Notes under the pieces: generated by a model | Told to the model about the DNA's origin: nothing | What the model saw: the letters and a program-made list of their open reading frames with translations, nothing else | Databases searched by the model: none | Shown here: piece by piece, positions 13,240-25,205 of the stretch | How the letters are laid out: each line of letters begins with the position of its first letter | Position numbering within the stretch: position 1 is the stretch's first letter | DNA from: Epiperipatus broadwayi | Lineage: Eukaryota > Onychophora > Udeonychophora > Euonychophora > Peripatidae | DNA: 64,000 bases | Assembly (NCBI GenBank): GCA_028023455.1 | Contig: JAQFVV010000280.1 | Span: 188,001-252,000 of the forward strand | Direction: 5' to 3' | Translations under genes and position numbers: made by a program

Positions 13240-13730
13240 CATGAATTTGTACTTTTCATGTTTATGGTGGGTGTATAGTTGAGCAGAGCTGTCTGGATGC
13301 AGCATGTTCATAATACTCCAAAGTATAGGATCAGTACTGTCTAGACCTAGATGTTGAGCTCCCAGGGTAGTCCAGTGGTGTATATGTAGGCCTCATGAAT
13401 AGACCTCATATAAATCTTCCAAGATTCACAAGAGATGAGCAGGGCTGGCTCAGTGCCTGATATTTATTTCTGGATACTATTCCTTATGAATGATCTGTCT
13501 AGGTACTTAGAAGGGGCAGTGCTTTAAAATGAGGTATTTTCTCATGACATCATGGGGCATTGTATACTTGGTGCATGCTTGGCTATCTACTTATCATGGC
13601 ATGAAAAGCTGCAGTTCATGCACTCACTTTTCCTCTCTCACCTTCTTCATCAGCATTAACTAATCAAGCAGAAAGATATTTTAAATTTTTTTTTTTTTAA
13701 TTCTACAAAATTATGTTATCTTTCGTTTAT
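13240..13730. repeat. Unidentified insert inside long repeat copy 1
   Basis: Copies 2 and 3 of the long repeat lack this segment, which is richer in G and C than its host. The bordering sequence TTAAAAGTGATGCA on the left resembles AAAAGTGAAGCA on the right, a possible diverged target-site duplication. It contains no long open frame, and I do not recognise the family. Confidence 0.4.
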
Positions 13731-14092
13731 TAAAAGAAAAGTGAAGCAAATAAGCAAATAACTTTGTGTGAATTAAAACATTTTTAAAAAAGGGTAAAGA
13801 ATTGATGATTCTATAATTTAAATTTAAAAAAAAAACATTGATAATTAATTAACAAATACCTGTCAAAAATTGCCTCAACTGATAAATAATGTTAAATCAT
13901 ATCTATATGTGATTAATGCATATGTATATGTGTGAAATTTTCTCTATGTTTTCGAAATAGAATTAATTAAAAATATATATTATTGTAACAAATTAAAATA
14001 GGCATATATAATCATTTTTTATAATTATTTTATATTGATTGGAATATATTAATTGTATATTAGAAATTGCTCGTCTGTGTGCACATATATGT

Positions 14093-14176
14093 AAATCAAT
14101 ATAATAATTTGAATTTTGAATAGTAATTATATAAATTGATGTAATAATTTGAATTTTGAATAGCAATTTTGTAAGT
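14093..14176 (+). repeat. Tandem duplication in long repeat
   Basis: A unit of about 55 bp containing ATAATTTGAATTTTGAATAG is present twice in tandem. It is inside long repeat copy 1. Confidence 0.7.
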
Positions 14177-14682
14177 CACAAATATGATATTTTTTTATAT
14201 TGTATATTATTCAAAATCAGACCTTAAGTATCATTTATTTTTTTGTTATTAATAAACTTGTATTTAATTGTTAAAAATTGTTTCCATCATCTCTTGGTCA
14301 CATACAGTAATAGAGCTTATGTTCTCTAAGCTAGATTCATGCATGGGATAAACATATAAATGGGGTGTGTGTATTTAGTGCTTTGGAGCATCCAGAGATG
14401 ATCAATCATCATCCTGGTTGGTGCAAAAGATGATAATTTTTAAAGCCCACTTATTATATTTTATTTTAATTTAGTCTTATTAGAAGTTAAGTTTATAGTT
14501 GGCCATTACAAGTGGTCTGAGCATTGATGATGATCAGCATGTTTTAAATGTCCCAGTATTATTGTTTGATTCTTATGTACTCTGATGGATGAGCACTTAG
14601 TTTGTGCCTCCAAATTAATGTGTAAATAATTGCCCAAGCTGGCAAAGGCTCAATAGTTAGCCTGGTCTACAGAAGACCCATT

Positions 14683-14757
14683 TCCAATCCAGTCACAAGG
14701 TTGACTGTTGATTTATATTTTTATTGTTCAATCCAGTCACAAGGTTGACTGTTGAAT
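14683..14757 (+). repeat. Local tandem duplication
   Basis: CAATCCAGTCACAAGGTTGA and the bases after it occur twice, about 45 bp apart. Copy 2 of the long repeat has this block once, so the duplication happened in copy 1 after the copies separated. Confidence 0.75.
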
Positions 14758-14907
14758 AATTGTTCTAATTTGTTTATTTGATGGATGGTTATTTCTCACG
14801 AGTATTTACTTGTACTTATTTTTTAAATTATAATGCTGGTGGATTTTAATAGCTGGCTGATCTCTCAATGATCTCACAATGCACTCTCAGAGATTCTCCA
14901 TACTCTT

Positions 14908-15017
14908 TTTTTTAAAATGTCATAGCATCGGCTGGGACATGAACCCACAACCCGGGCAATTGCATGCAAGTGCAAAGCAGTCACACTGACCTCTCAACCA
15001 CCAATGCAAGACAATCT
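14908..15017 (-). mobile_element. tRNA-derived SINE with target-site duplication
   Basis: On the minus strand this has an A-box-like GGTTGAGAGGTCAGTG and a B-box-like GGGTTCATGTCCC, then ends GATGCTATGACATTTTAAAA. The 9-bp sequence CATACTCTT flanks it on both sides (14899-14907 and 15018-15026), and copy 2 of the host repeat is uninterrupted at this point. Together these show a retroposition event. The same family is present at 42831-42932 and 49291-49409, with a 3' tail alone at 42683-42714. The source tRNA is not identified. Confidence 0.8.
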
Positions 15018-15187
15018 CATACTCTTATATCCTTAAATATCATACTTTTGTAAATTTATTTATATTTCATTTTAAATGGACTGGGAGTGATTATTGTTCC
15101 ATCATCCCAATTCAAATCTTTTTACCATTTTCTTTCCTGCTATCACTCCAGGTTCACTTCCATTTCCTATACCCCCATCTCATTAAA

Positions 15188-15680
15188 AATGGTTACCTAA
15201 CTGAGGGCCGATAATGATCATGTACTGTGGCAATCATTATAGATGGCTGCCCAACATATGGCTGATGGTGATCACATACTAGTGATAATCACTTTAAAAT
15301 TATCAACTTGATCTCAAACCACACCTGAGAAAGAAAAAAATATGCATTTTATGCAAATTTAATTTAAAAATTACTGTGAAATATATGACAAGAGTATTGA
15401 TGATGATTATAAAATAGTAATTTTCATGTATGTTTGGAGATGTTCATGTTTAGAGTTAAATAGAAAATTGATGTTTTTGTAGGTTGGATTTGGTGTTTGA
15501 TTGTTGAAGTTTGTTTAGCTGTATTTTCAGTTTTGATGATGGATGGAGATTTTTGTCATTGGCTTGAGGATGCAATGTTTTCATGCAGCCCCAGGGGTGT
15601 TGTATCTCCACTATTTGCTCCAACCTATTTTTTATATTTTATATTGTTTGTGATAGGGCAGTTAACATAGTCCTGCCATG
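15188..15680. other. Spacer between long repeat copies 1 and 2
   Basis: No gene. A diverged direct duplication of about 58 bp (GGCCGATAATGATCATGTAC, then GGCTGATGGTGATCACATAC) lies at about 15205-15290. The rest is AT-rich with a GC-richer patch at 15540-15630. Confidence 0.5.
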
Positions 15681-15842
15681 ATTCCAGCCTCTAAGTCTCC
15701 AAAGAAAAGGAGCAAGGTATAGATTGTATTTCCCAGCCCATAAAACTCAAAATAAGCAGGGTATAGTTATGTATTTTCCAGCCTATAAGACTCAATAGAA
15801 GCAGGGCATACTTTTGTATTTTCCAAACCTTTCATAGAAGAG
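15681..15842 (+). repeat. Minisatellite, about 45-bp unit
   Basis: About three and a half tandem units of roughly 45 bp are visible. Each carries a form of GTATTTTCCAGCCTATAAGA followed by CTCAA-A-AAGCAGGG. The first unit is the most diverged. Confidence 0.75.
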
Positions 15843-16141
15843 GGCTTTGCAAAGATTTTGCAGTATCTTTATAAGGGTTGTAGTAGCTTACAGTGTCTCA
15901 TTTGAGTTAACACTCTTGGTGTTCATGGTCCATTGTGTACTTACAGTCCAATGGCTGAATTCTTTATCTATCTCAAAATTGCAAATCACTATTCATTCTG
16001 TTAACTGTCAGATGTCTGTCAGATCTCTAAAAAAATTGATGAGTACATAGTTTTAGATATGAACTTTGTTTTGATTATGCATATAAATTTATGTAAAATA
16101 TTGTTAGATAGGTGTTTCATTTCTATTTTCCTTTTCTCTCA
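15843..16141. other. Spacer before long repeat copy 2
   Basis: Nothing recognisable. A 67-codon frame at 15847-16050 has no domain and is treated as chance. Confidence 0.5.
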
Positions 16142-16501
16142 GATTGGGTCACATAACACACACTAATATAGTGTATGTGCATATGTATATGTAAATAAAG
16201 AAAGAGTAAAAATAAACACAGAATACATTTTTGTAGATATTTTTCTATATTTCCTAAAATAAAATAATAAGTAAAGGGTTAAATAACTTTGGGTCTAAAA
16301 TAATATTTTATTATAAAATTAAAGATTTTAAAAAGGTCTGATAAATATTATTTGTAATTTTAATTGTGAAATGTAAAAACACAATACTTGTTTTTGAAAT
16401 TTTTTTAATTAATTAAAACATGTATGTTTTCAAAGGGTTTAGAGAGCTAAAAATAAAAACTCTGTTTTCAATCAAAGTGTTATTATCACCTTAGATGATT
16501 T

Positions 16502-16509
16502 TATAAGAG
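16502..16509 (+). promoter_or_regulatory. Conserved TATA box of long repeat, copy 2
   Basis: TATAAGAG in the same conserved context (GATT before, GGCTGATAA after) as in copies 1 and 3. Confidence 0.4.
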
Positions 16510-16544
16510 GGCTGATAATAAAATTAGCTTCAGTCTGTATAGTG

Positions 16545-16740
16545 ATATTTGAAGAGAACAGTTCTGCTTGCAGTTTTGTAAGAGTTGATCAGAAGAGTTG
16601 TAAATATTTTAAGCAGTGGCCAACTAGGCCAACTGCAAAGTCTGGATAGTGATTTTTGAAGAGAACAGTTTCGCTTGCAGTTTTGTAAGAGTTAGCAGAA
16701 GAGCTAGCTGTAAAGTTGGTTAAAATATTTTGTGAAGAGT
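16545..16740 (+). repeat. Internal tandem duplication of about 100 bp
   Basis: GCTTGCAGTTTTGTAAGAGT with its surroundings (a GAAGAGAACAGTT block before, an AGAAGAG block after) occurs twice. This repeat-in-repeat follows the TATA box, so it would lie in the transcribed part of the element. Confidence 0.65.
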
Positions 16741-18835
16741 TGGTAACTGTAGCAGAAAATGGCCACAGTAAAGCTAGCTGCAAAGATAGCTAGAATAATT
16801 ATCAAGAGAACTTCCATGAGGATGTAAGAAGGCAAGATAGTAGACTGTTTTCCTTAGGAGTTTGAATTCACATGGAGGAAAAGGTCAAGATTCTTTGTAA
16901 TTCATAGCCTTAAAAGTGTTCTAGAAAACAGCTTGCTGACCTGAAGCTTACAAAATCCAAGTATACGTAGAACTGACTACAGAAGAAAAAAAGCCAACCA
17001 TACCTGAAATTATATTTTTCTGCTGGACCAAAAACCAAGCTTACTAAGAGAAAGCTTGAAGAAATTGGTATACTTATGCTGCTGTTTATCTATATGCGCA
17101 GGGAATCACAGATAATCACATCGCATGTATATACAGGGAGTTATTTTATTTTAATATTCCTTAAAATGACTTATAAAATTAATAACTTAAAACAAAACAT
17201 GTAAATAATTTGCTTGAGTCAAATGTCTAAAAGAAAGACAATTTGATATATATTTTTGAAGAAATTGTTTTGGTAATTCCAAAAAAAAATGACATTAAAA
17301 GAAGAATATACAAATGCAAGCATAATTTTGTTTGAATTAAAATTGTAAAAGTAAATCTTTTAAATTGGTCTAAGAATGCTGATAATTAATCAACAAGTAC
17401 CTGTCAAACAAAAGTTGACTTTATTTAGTTTGATAAAAAAAAGAACTTATAAATTGAAATTAAATTTTAAATTATATATTTTGTTTATACACATGTATAT
17501 GTGTGAAATTTATGTGTTTTTCAAATGAATTAATTATGAAAAAATATAATATTATTGTAACAAATTGAAATAGATAAAAGTCAGTGTGTGTATATACACG
17601 CACACTCACATATGTAGTATTTTAATATTTTTTTGAATAAATGTCAATTCATTTTTTATATTAATTGTATATTATAAGTCGCACGTCTGTGTGCATATAT
17701 GTGTAAACTATAGTAATAACATGAATTGTAACTTGTAATTTTGTAAATTAATGTAACAATTTAAATTTTGAATAGTAATTATGTAAATCACAAATGTAAT
17801 AATTATTTTATGTTTAATTGAAATGTCTTCATCATATATTATAAAATGCACATCTGTGTATGGAGATGCCCATTAAGAAATAATGCAGTTAATGTAATTA
17901 TTTAAATTTTGTAGTAATCTTGTAAATGACAGAGGGATGACTTTATTATTGTGTATCATTCAAAATCAGAACCCTTAATCTATAAGACCTTAAATATCAT
18001 TTTTATTGTTATCAATAAACTTATTTAATTGTTAAAAATTGTTTCCATCATCTCTTGGTCATATACAGTAATAGAGCTTGTGTTCTCTGAGCTAGATTCA
18101 TGCACGGGATGAATATATAAATGGGGATATGTACTTAGTGCTTTGGGACATCCAGAAATGATCAATCATCATCCTGGTTAGTGCAAAAGAGGATACTCTT
18201 TAAAGCCCATGCATTATTTTTTTATTTTAGTTTAGCCTTATTAGAAGTTATATTTATAGTTGACCAGTACAAGTGGCCAGAGCATTGATGATGATCAGCA
18301 TGTTTTAAATGTCCCAGCATTGTTGTTTTGATTTCTGATTATTGTGTATTTTAATGGATGAGCACTAAGCAAGTTATGTTTAAATAACTTCCCAAGGTGG
18401 CCAAGGCTCAATAGTTAGCCTGGTCTACAGAAGACCCATTTCCAATCCAGTCACAATGTTGACTGTTGATTTTATTCTGATTTATTGTACTGATTTGTTT
18501 ATTCCCATCAAAGATGATGATGGATGGTTGTTTCTCTTGAGTATTTACTTGCACTTAATTACTTTATAATGCTGGTGAATTTATAATTATGCTTTTAGTT
18601 GCTCTTCTGAGTTGCTGGCTGATCTCTCAATGCTCACAGTGATCTCACAGAGATTTCAATTTCATGCTCCTCCTTAAATATTTTATACTCATATATACTT
18701 TGTAAATTATTGATTTTGTATTACTTGGGGATGATGATTTGCCATCACCCCAGATTTTCACATTTCCTTCCAAGTTCCTACCCTCCCTATCCTGATCACT
18801 CCATCCCATTATAATATTTATAATAAAACAGGGAA

Positions 18836-19205
18836 ATTATAAGGCAAAGTGGTTTCCTGTTGCCTTCTTTTCACAGCAATAGCCTCCATAACAGTCTTAA
18901 TACACTAGCTAAATCTCATAAAATAACCATCCATCTACTGCTTCCTCCTCAGTGTTGTTACCTATAGTGATCATCTGCTGATTTGGAGAAATGCTGTTGC
19001 TGGACAGCACCTGAATGTTGTTGGCTTATTAAAGGTGGTCAATATTCACCATTATATATCCATCATCATAGAAATTGTGATATTTTACATAACATACTAC
19101 TGTCTCCTTCATCACTTCCTGATACTGAATATTGTCCCATTGTTAGTAACTGCTTATTTATAGTACTTTGCTTATTTGCAGATAACTTTCATATTTGAGG
19201 CATGC
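18836..19205 (+). repeat. Dispersed repeat, partner of 32015-32405
   Basis: The reverse complement of 32015-32405 aligns along about 370 bp, sharing AATTATAAGGCAAA, CACTAGCT, TAGTGATC and CTCCTTCATCAC blocks. Both copies have an open frame in the same register (here 18983-19198, 71 codons; partner 32252-32046, 68 codons), and both frames contain the peptide SPSSLPD. The rest of the frames diverges, so this could be chance conservation or a remnant of a coding region. The family is not recognised. Confidence 0.65.
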
Positions 19206-21370
19206 CCTGCTATGCAACCCAGTATATATAAGTGTATATATCAGAATTAAATAAACATATAACTATAAAGATATTGTAAAATTATAAAATTGTTTACTAA
19301 ACTTTCTTCAGAATCATGATTTTACCTATTAAATAGATACACATTCTCAAGTAAAAATTACTGGTTAAATCATATATTAAATACACATGTAACTATCCAC
19401 AATTCAAAGCAAATTCCAATCACCCTTAACATTAAAAGTAAGTTCTTATAAGACTGATAGTCTTAGATCCAAGATGATTAATCAAAAAAGAATTTTTTTA
19501 ATGTTAAAGGTAAATGGAATTTGTTTTGAATTGTAATTGTTGGTCAATAGTTTTCACTTGAGTGTCTATTTGTTCAAAATTTCAGGTGAGTTTTTGACAG
19601 CCATTAGTAGCTGTTGGATTAAATTTTCAATTATTATTTGATCAAATTAATCTTTATTCTTTATTATATTTTCAGAAATTTTGAAGTATTTTTAGAAATA
19701 TATATTTGCAAATAAAAACTATTCTACAAAGTATTATTTTAACTACAGAAAATATAGAAAAAAATATTAACCTGAAATATGTAATAATATTAATAAGAAG
19801 AATATTTTTTTCTTAATGGATGATTATTGTATAACTAATAAAAATATTAATGGAATTTTGTTTTAATTTAGATTCTAAAACCAAATGAATTATTGTTCAA
19901 ATTATGTAAAGGTAATTAAATTTTATTTAAAATTCTATTTATAAGTTCTTACAAATAAAAACAAACCCTCATATGGTCAATACGAATATTTTCATGATTT
20001 GTTTTGGCTTGTCTTTTTCTAAAAGTAAGTATTTTAGATAAAGTCTTGATCTAATTACATTCTTCTTCTGAAAAAATAAATATTACACAAATATTTTATG
20101 AGTGTGGAGAGAACAAAATATTATCAATCAGTGATATTGTGGGCTAGTTGTCAAATCATTTGTAGTAGATTTTACTGTGCAAAACTGACATGAAATGAGT
20201 GTAAAACTGGAAAAAAATTTTAAAAGACTATTGCAAGAGAATGAATTAAAGCTGAAGCAATTATAGCACCATCAGTGAGACTATAATCTTAAATATAGTA
20301 TTACTAAAGTGTTAATAGGAAAATCCATGGTTGTGAAAAATTTCAATCGTCATTATTTGCAAGTTTATTTACATAATTTTTTGGTAATCTTGTTTATGGA
20401 TTATCAATGTAACATTTTAGTAATTTCATGAATATGTTTATATTCTGTGTTACATATTTAAGCCATAATTTATTTATGAGCTTGTTAAAATTATTATATA
20501 AATAAACTTTTTTTTCAAGTAAAACAGACCGTAATCACACTAGTTATTTATTTAATTCTTGGTTAATAAATTAGTATATATCTTTTCATGGCTAGACAGT
20601 AAAACAACAAAAAAAAATAATGATTCAGTTACGACATCATGCACTGAATGTATAATATAAAGTTCCAATAACAAATAGTTATTTTCAAGCACTTCTTCAA
20701 ACCTCTCAACTGACTGAACTAAATTTCAGAGAAGTAACTTAGAATATAAATTTAATAAGGCTGCTCTGGAGAGATTGTACCAGACTTTGCATTGGGATAA
20801 AAGTTATGAAAAACAAAGTCCATTTGGAATTTTCTCCAGATCAATTCAGAGACTTTAAAAATGAAATAGAAATATTATTTGCAACATTATAAATGGATAA
20901 AAATTCTGTAGACTTCATAAAAAATTTATCCCTTTTTAAAAAATTGGATTAAGAGATATAAATAATTGCTTAGAAATTCCTACTCTTTCAAGATTGAGTT
21001 AAGAGATACTAATAATTTTTCATATTTACTGCATATTGCCAAAAAAGATTATTTCTTATTTTTTCTCACATACAAAATATGGAAACCATGAAACATGTTT
21101 AGAAAATTGTCATATCTTGACAAAAATAATAAAAGTAATATATAAATTATGCTTTTTCAATTTACTTTTTTGTATGCAACAAAACTTATCTATAGTGCTT
21201 TCTAATTCTCTAAAATCACATTGTCTAGAAAGTATTTTTATCATATTGAATAATAAATTGAGAGTTTGCCAATCTCCTGCATGCACTTACTGTTGCTTCT
21301 CAGACAGCCAATCAGATGTTAAGACAACAGTCTGAAGCACGTCACAACAATTACTACAACTTTTTTTATC
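19206..21370. other. AT-rich DNA without a recognisable gene
   Basis: No coding or RNA feature is supported. The part after about 20990 may be the diverged 3' continuation of the minus-strand LINE fragment at 21380-22060, but I could not follow a reverse-transcriptase reading through it. Confidence 0.5.
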
Positions 21371-21379
21371 CCTAGATAC

Positions 21380-22060
21380 CTAAAAATATTTAATCGTTTT
21401 GAAGCTAAAATATCTTATTTTAAAACTACTTTAGAGATATTATCAATATCAACAGCCTTTTTATTTGTAAAATTACAAAGAATGACTTTAATTTCATCAA
21501 ACTGATTATTTAAATCGTAATCTAAATAAAACAATAGGATTAATAAATCATTTAATCCAATCATCTGAATTTTTATATTATTATTCAAAAGATGAACAAA
21601 TATTCTTTCCCTCTATTCCAAAATATTGTAATTATTATATAAAAGTGTGCTACCCACTAATTCAATAGAAATAAATTTTTTCTTTAGGTTTAAATGTTAT
21701 TTTTTATGCACCAAAACAAAAAAGATCTAAAATTATTTTGATCAACAAATGATTTTCTCTTTTTTGAAAATTTTAAGCCACTACAAATTATTTAAGTTTT
21801 TCTCCTCATCATGGAATCTCTGTTCTTAAAATTATTCAATGTTTATGAAACTCCACATTTATTTTATTTCTAGACAAAGTTAAAATTTTATACATTTTAT
21901 TTTAATCAAATCATCATTAATACAATTATTGTCAAAAAACAGCTAGAATTTTTTTCTTCAGATATGCTCACCTTGATAATACATTCTTTAAAATAATTTT
22001 TATTTTAGTAACACAAGGCTTGGAAATCCAAATTGGCAATTTAAATATTTAAAATCATTA
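21380..22060 (-). mobile_element. Very decayed non-LTR retrotransposon fragment
   Basis: In broken minus-strand frames, a segment at about 21500-21410 reads FDEIKVILCNF then TNKKAVDIDNISKVVLK. This fits the start of LINE reverse transcriptase (I--AI--L-N-KA-G-D-I--E-LK). The stretch upstream of it (about 22050-21600) could be the end of the endonuclease and the linker. No frame stays open for long. Evidence is motif-level only. Confidence 0.4.
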
Positions 22061-22854
22061 AAGCTTAGTATGGCTACAATTATTTCTAAATAATAATTAT
22101 AATGATCCATTTATGCACTGTGTAAATTATTGAATAAAAATAGACTATTTAAATTTTTTAAGTCAATATTATTATAGATTACTGCTTCTATCAACATATG
22201 CATTGAAGTTCAATAAAGGCAAAAAAAAAATATTTTAAAAAAAAATAAAGTTATAATATTGTATAACACAAATTAAATGAGATTTTTTTATTCTAATCAC
22301 TGAATGAAATGTTAATGCATAAAAATAATAAAATAAGTATATCAAAAATTGGAAATTGAATTAAACCCTGACAATCCAACACTATGCTATCACTTTTGAC
22401 CTTTCAAAATAACATAGACTTTTACAAGTTCAACTAAAATCATTTTTTTTATGACTAATGAATTTTATTAAGAACAACTACATTAATCTTAAATCTTGGC
22501 AACTACAAACATTGTCCTATGTTCAAGTCTTGAAGAGTCCACAATACTCATAAATAATAAAAAATATTTGGAAGTTATTGTCATTTAGTAAGCTTGTGAT
22601 TAAGACCTGTAGAGGCCCCTACCTTCGTATTTTCAACTGCACATGCTTTAGGTTTATTGTCTTAGTAAATATCACTTATAGTGGTATGTAATTTTTGTTG
22701 GCATCTAGTTGATAAAAAAACAAAGTGTTTACAAAAGCTATGTATTCACCCAGAGTTAATAAAATCTCTGCTGTCTTGATTAAATAATATTAAAATGGGT
22801 TATTTATGTTATTACATAACTTACTAATAATATATCACATGATTCTTTCAGCTT
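22061..22854. other. AT-rich DNA without a recognisable gene
   Basis: Nothing identifiable beyond short poly-A and poly-T runs. Confidence 0.55.
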
Positions 22855-23085
22855 TCTATGTATTATAAACAAGAAAAACTCTCTACTCTAGTGCTATCTA
22901 TTGTAATCTTGAGTATTCAATGATTAAAATGAATTGCAGATGCATAATTATATAGAATTGAGATTTGAATGCCAAGTCCTCATAGATAATGACAAAAACT
23001 AGAAACTGAACTGGGAATTAAATTGCACTGCCTTCTGAGAAACACTGATTATTCAAGCTTACAGTAGATAAACAGAAATTGAGAG
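22855..23085 (+). repeat. Dispersed repeat, partner of 62565-62785
   Basis: It shares with 62565-62785, in the same orientation, an early block (CTCTCTACTCTAGTGCT) and a late block (ATTATTCAAGCTTAC-GTAGAT), with a diverged middle of similar length. The family is not recognised. Confidence 0.6.
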
Positions 23086-23557
23086 TTGCTTTTGTTCATA
23101 TTTATATAAGTTTTATGCATCAAAGTAATGGAATCAGTTTTTGATTTAGGTTATGGTCGTAATTATTTTTAATAGCATTCAACTTATAAAAAAAATGGAG
23201 CTACTAACATATAATGCTTTACTTACTTTTATCAATGCATTTTCATGATTGAAAGTATTTAGAACAATATGTTTTACAAATTTAAAGTCCATTGTGATTT
23301 AATGTAGTTATATAGTGACAAGCTCTAAAGCTCAAGGTTCACATATTGTGGCTCAGCATTGTTCCTTCTGATGCTCAAACTTATTATTGACTTATGAGAA
23401 TTAACTATTTAAATACTTTGTATACTTCTAATTATTGCGACACTAAAATAACTGTTTTTGTTTAGTTCGTTTTTTGTTTTGTTTTTTTGCCATTGTCATC
23501 AAGACTATAAAATAAATAATAATTAAAGCAGTAAGATACTTATAAATAGTCATTAAA

Positions 23558-23865
23558 GTGATTTGAACACAAACTTTCAAGCTTCCTTCAGCTATCCATT
23601 TCATCCTACATAACAGATACACATGACCACATACATGTGAAAAAAATAAATGATCTCCAATATACATATTTCATGCTGAACCAACACTCATCAGTTGATC
23701 CAGACCATCATCTCCCATACACATATATATAATCAATGCTCAGTTTATATTAAGATAGCAAATTTTAAACTTTAATGGACAGACTTCAATCCTCTCCAAC
23801 TCTTCAGCTATCCACATTATTGAAAATCTGATGGTGGAATGTTAAAACTCTTATTGCTGCCAATA
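23558..23865 (-). mobile_element. Hammerhead-bearing retrozyme-like repeat, copy A
   Basis: About 310 bp, homologous to 31644-31965 and to each arm of the palindrome at 36163-36860. On the RNA-sense (minus) strand the order is a 5' segment, a hammerhead ribozyme (23699-23656) and then a tRNA-like part with an A-box-like GGATAGCTGAAGG and a B-box-like TGTTCAAATC. There is no coding frame. Self-cleaving motifs plus a short non-coding body recall metazoan retrozymes, although those usually occur as tandem repeats and this is a single unit. Confidence 0.7.
23656..23699 (-). ncRNA. Type I hammerhead ribozyme, copy A
   Basis: On the minus strand: stem I strand UCAA, core CUGAUGA, stem II GUGUU/AGCAU around a GGUUC loop, core GAA, very short stem III (AUAUGUAU, two base pairs) and cleavage-site A, then UUGG closing stem I with one G-U pair. 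All catalytic core positions are present. Stem II begins with a G-U rather than the usual G-C pair, as in the other copies. Short stem III hammerheads are known from animal satellite RNAs and often work as dimers. Confidence 0.75.
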
Positions 23866-25146
23866 TTGTTGTCGAACCCATGTTGGCTTTAAATCCCCTT
23901 TAATTACATTTAAAGTTTGATATTTACAATATACTAGTATTGATTTATTACAAATAATCATTAAAAAATTAGAAAGTATTATTATATATGCATTCAACCT
24001 TAAAATTTATATAGATTAAATTCAATTTTTTTTTTTAATTCTTTTTATATATAGAAGAATCTATTAATCGAAATATCAGATAAACTTTACTGTAATTAGT
24101 ATTCTAAAAATTTAAAAGTATTAGTAAATATCGTATTGTAAGATTTTTTTTCATGTTAAAGAGATAACTAAATATATATGTGTGTGTGTGTGAATTGATT
24201 TGTTCCAAATTAAACTGATGATTTAAAATATTTTTTGATATTGATATTTACTTGATCAGGCAGCATCATATAATCACAATTAATGACAGCAACTTTTTGC
24301 CAACTTTATTCTCTTTTTATTTTAATTCATTGTGATTAAAATTTGTATATTTATAATTACATTGTATCTTTTATCATTTAAATTCTTCTTATATATAAGT
24401 AAATAATCAATCTATTGAACCATATGCATATATGATAAATAAATATATTAAGATATATAAATATGCATCCATAAAATTATACAACTGCATTTTATTTATA
24501 AATCCATACAGTTGGTGTCTATGATTCACCAATAGAAATCAGGCAATGTTGTAATTGTTAGAATCTATTTAATATTTGGTATTATAGCCAAAGACGTCAA
24601 AATGGTGACCTTTGATTATCAAGTTTCTTCTTCCTGGTTATGCAATATAGCCAGAAACAATCCTGCAAACTTGAAATTAAACTAATAGTTATGTTATTAT
24701 TTAATAGAACATTTGAAAAAATATAGTTGCTGTTTAAAAATAAATTGAAAATTATATGAAATTTACCTAAGACATTAATTATAAAAATTCAAACACGAAT
24801 TATTCTAACAATTTTTATTAAAAATTGATGCAAAACTATAACATATTACCAGTGCTTATCAAGTACTTTTTATTATGTTTTCTTTTATTAAAAAAAACTT
24901 TATATCCGTGTGTGCATAATAAATTCTCTCTACATTTCGGTAGCTTAAAATGTCTAGGAAATGAAATAGTATGACCAAACAAATCTTGATTAATTAATGG
25001 TAATCGTTTGTTGTTACTGGTTATGTTATAATATATATATGGATGAATGATATTCATTATTTAGTATTATTCACTTTAATTGCAAAGATATTTTTATGGG
25101 TTTTTTTTTTGATTTGGAAATGGATGCTAGAAGTTTTAATCCATTT
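23866..25146. other. AT-rich DNA without a recognisable gene
   Basis: Only AT-rich sequence, with a short TG microsatellite at about 24179-24192. Open frames at 23443-23667 and 24836-25057 (minus) have no known domain. Confidence 0.55.
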
Positions 25147-25160
25147 TGTTGTTGTTGTTG

Positions 25161-25192
<32 letters not shown>

Positions 25193-25205
25193 GTTTTTAT
25201 TATTA
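25147..25205 (+). repeat. Compound (TTG)n(TTA)n microsatellite
   Basis: Five TTG units are followed by a run of ATT units. The apparent open frame across it (Val and Ile runs, 25043-25225) is a product of the microsatellite. Confidence 0.95.

Larger units (their letters stand above)
12249..15187 (+). repeat. Long non-coding repeat with TATA box, copy 1
   Basis: This aligns along its length with 16142-18820, and its first 2.2 kb with 52536-54697, all in the same orientation. The copies start at TTGGGTCACATAACACACAC (diverged in copy 3) and share several landmarks: a TATA box near +355, repeated GTAAGAGCTGA-type segments after it, a block beginning TTTCCATCATCTCTTGGTCA and a block ending TAGCCTGGTCTACAGAAG. 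No open frame of note is present. Copy 1 is lengthened by an unrelated insert of about 0.5 kb (roughly 13240-13730) and by a SINE. The conserved TATA box and lack of coding suggest an LTR-like or non-autonomous promoter-bearing element, but the class is not recognised. Confidence 0.7.
16142..18820 (+). repeat. Long non-coding repeat with TATA box, copy 2
   Basis: Second and least interrupted copy, about 2.68 kb. It begins TTGGGTCACATAACACACAC and ends near the CCATCCCATT block, which corresponds to CATCTCATT at the end of copy 1. It lacks both inserts found in copy 1. A segment of about 100 bp around GCTTGCAGTTTTGTAAGAGT is duplicated in tandem (roughly 16545-16740). The minus-strand open frame at 16589-16783 lies in this duplication and has no domain. 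If copies 1 and 2 were LTRs of one element the internal part would be only about 950 bp and non-coding, and I see no shared flanking duplication. Confidence 0.7.

Noticed and set aside
12249-18820. One LTR retrotransposon with 2.7-kb LTRs
   Set aside because: Tempting because of paired direct copies, TATA boxes and possible TG...CA ends, but no target duplication, primer-binding site or purine tract on the right strand was found, and the third copy stands alone.
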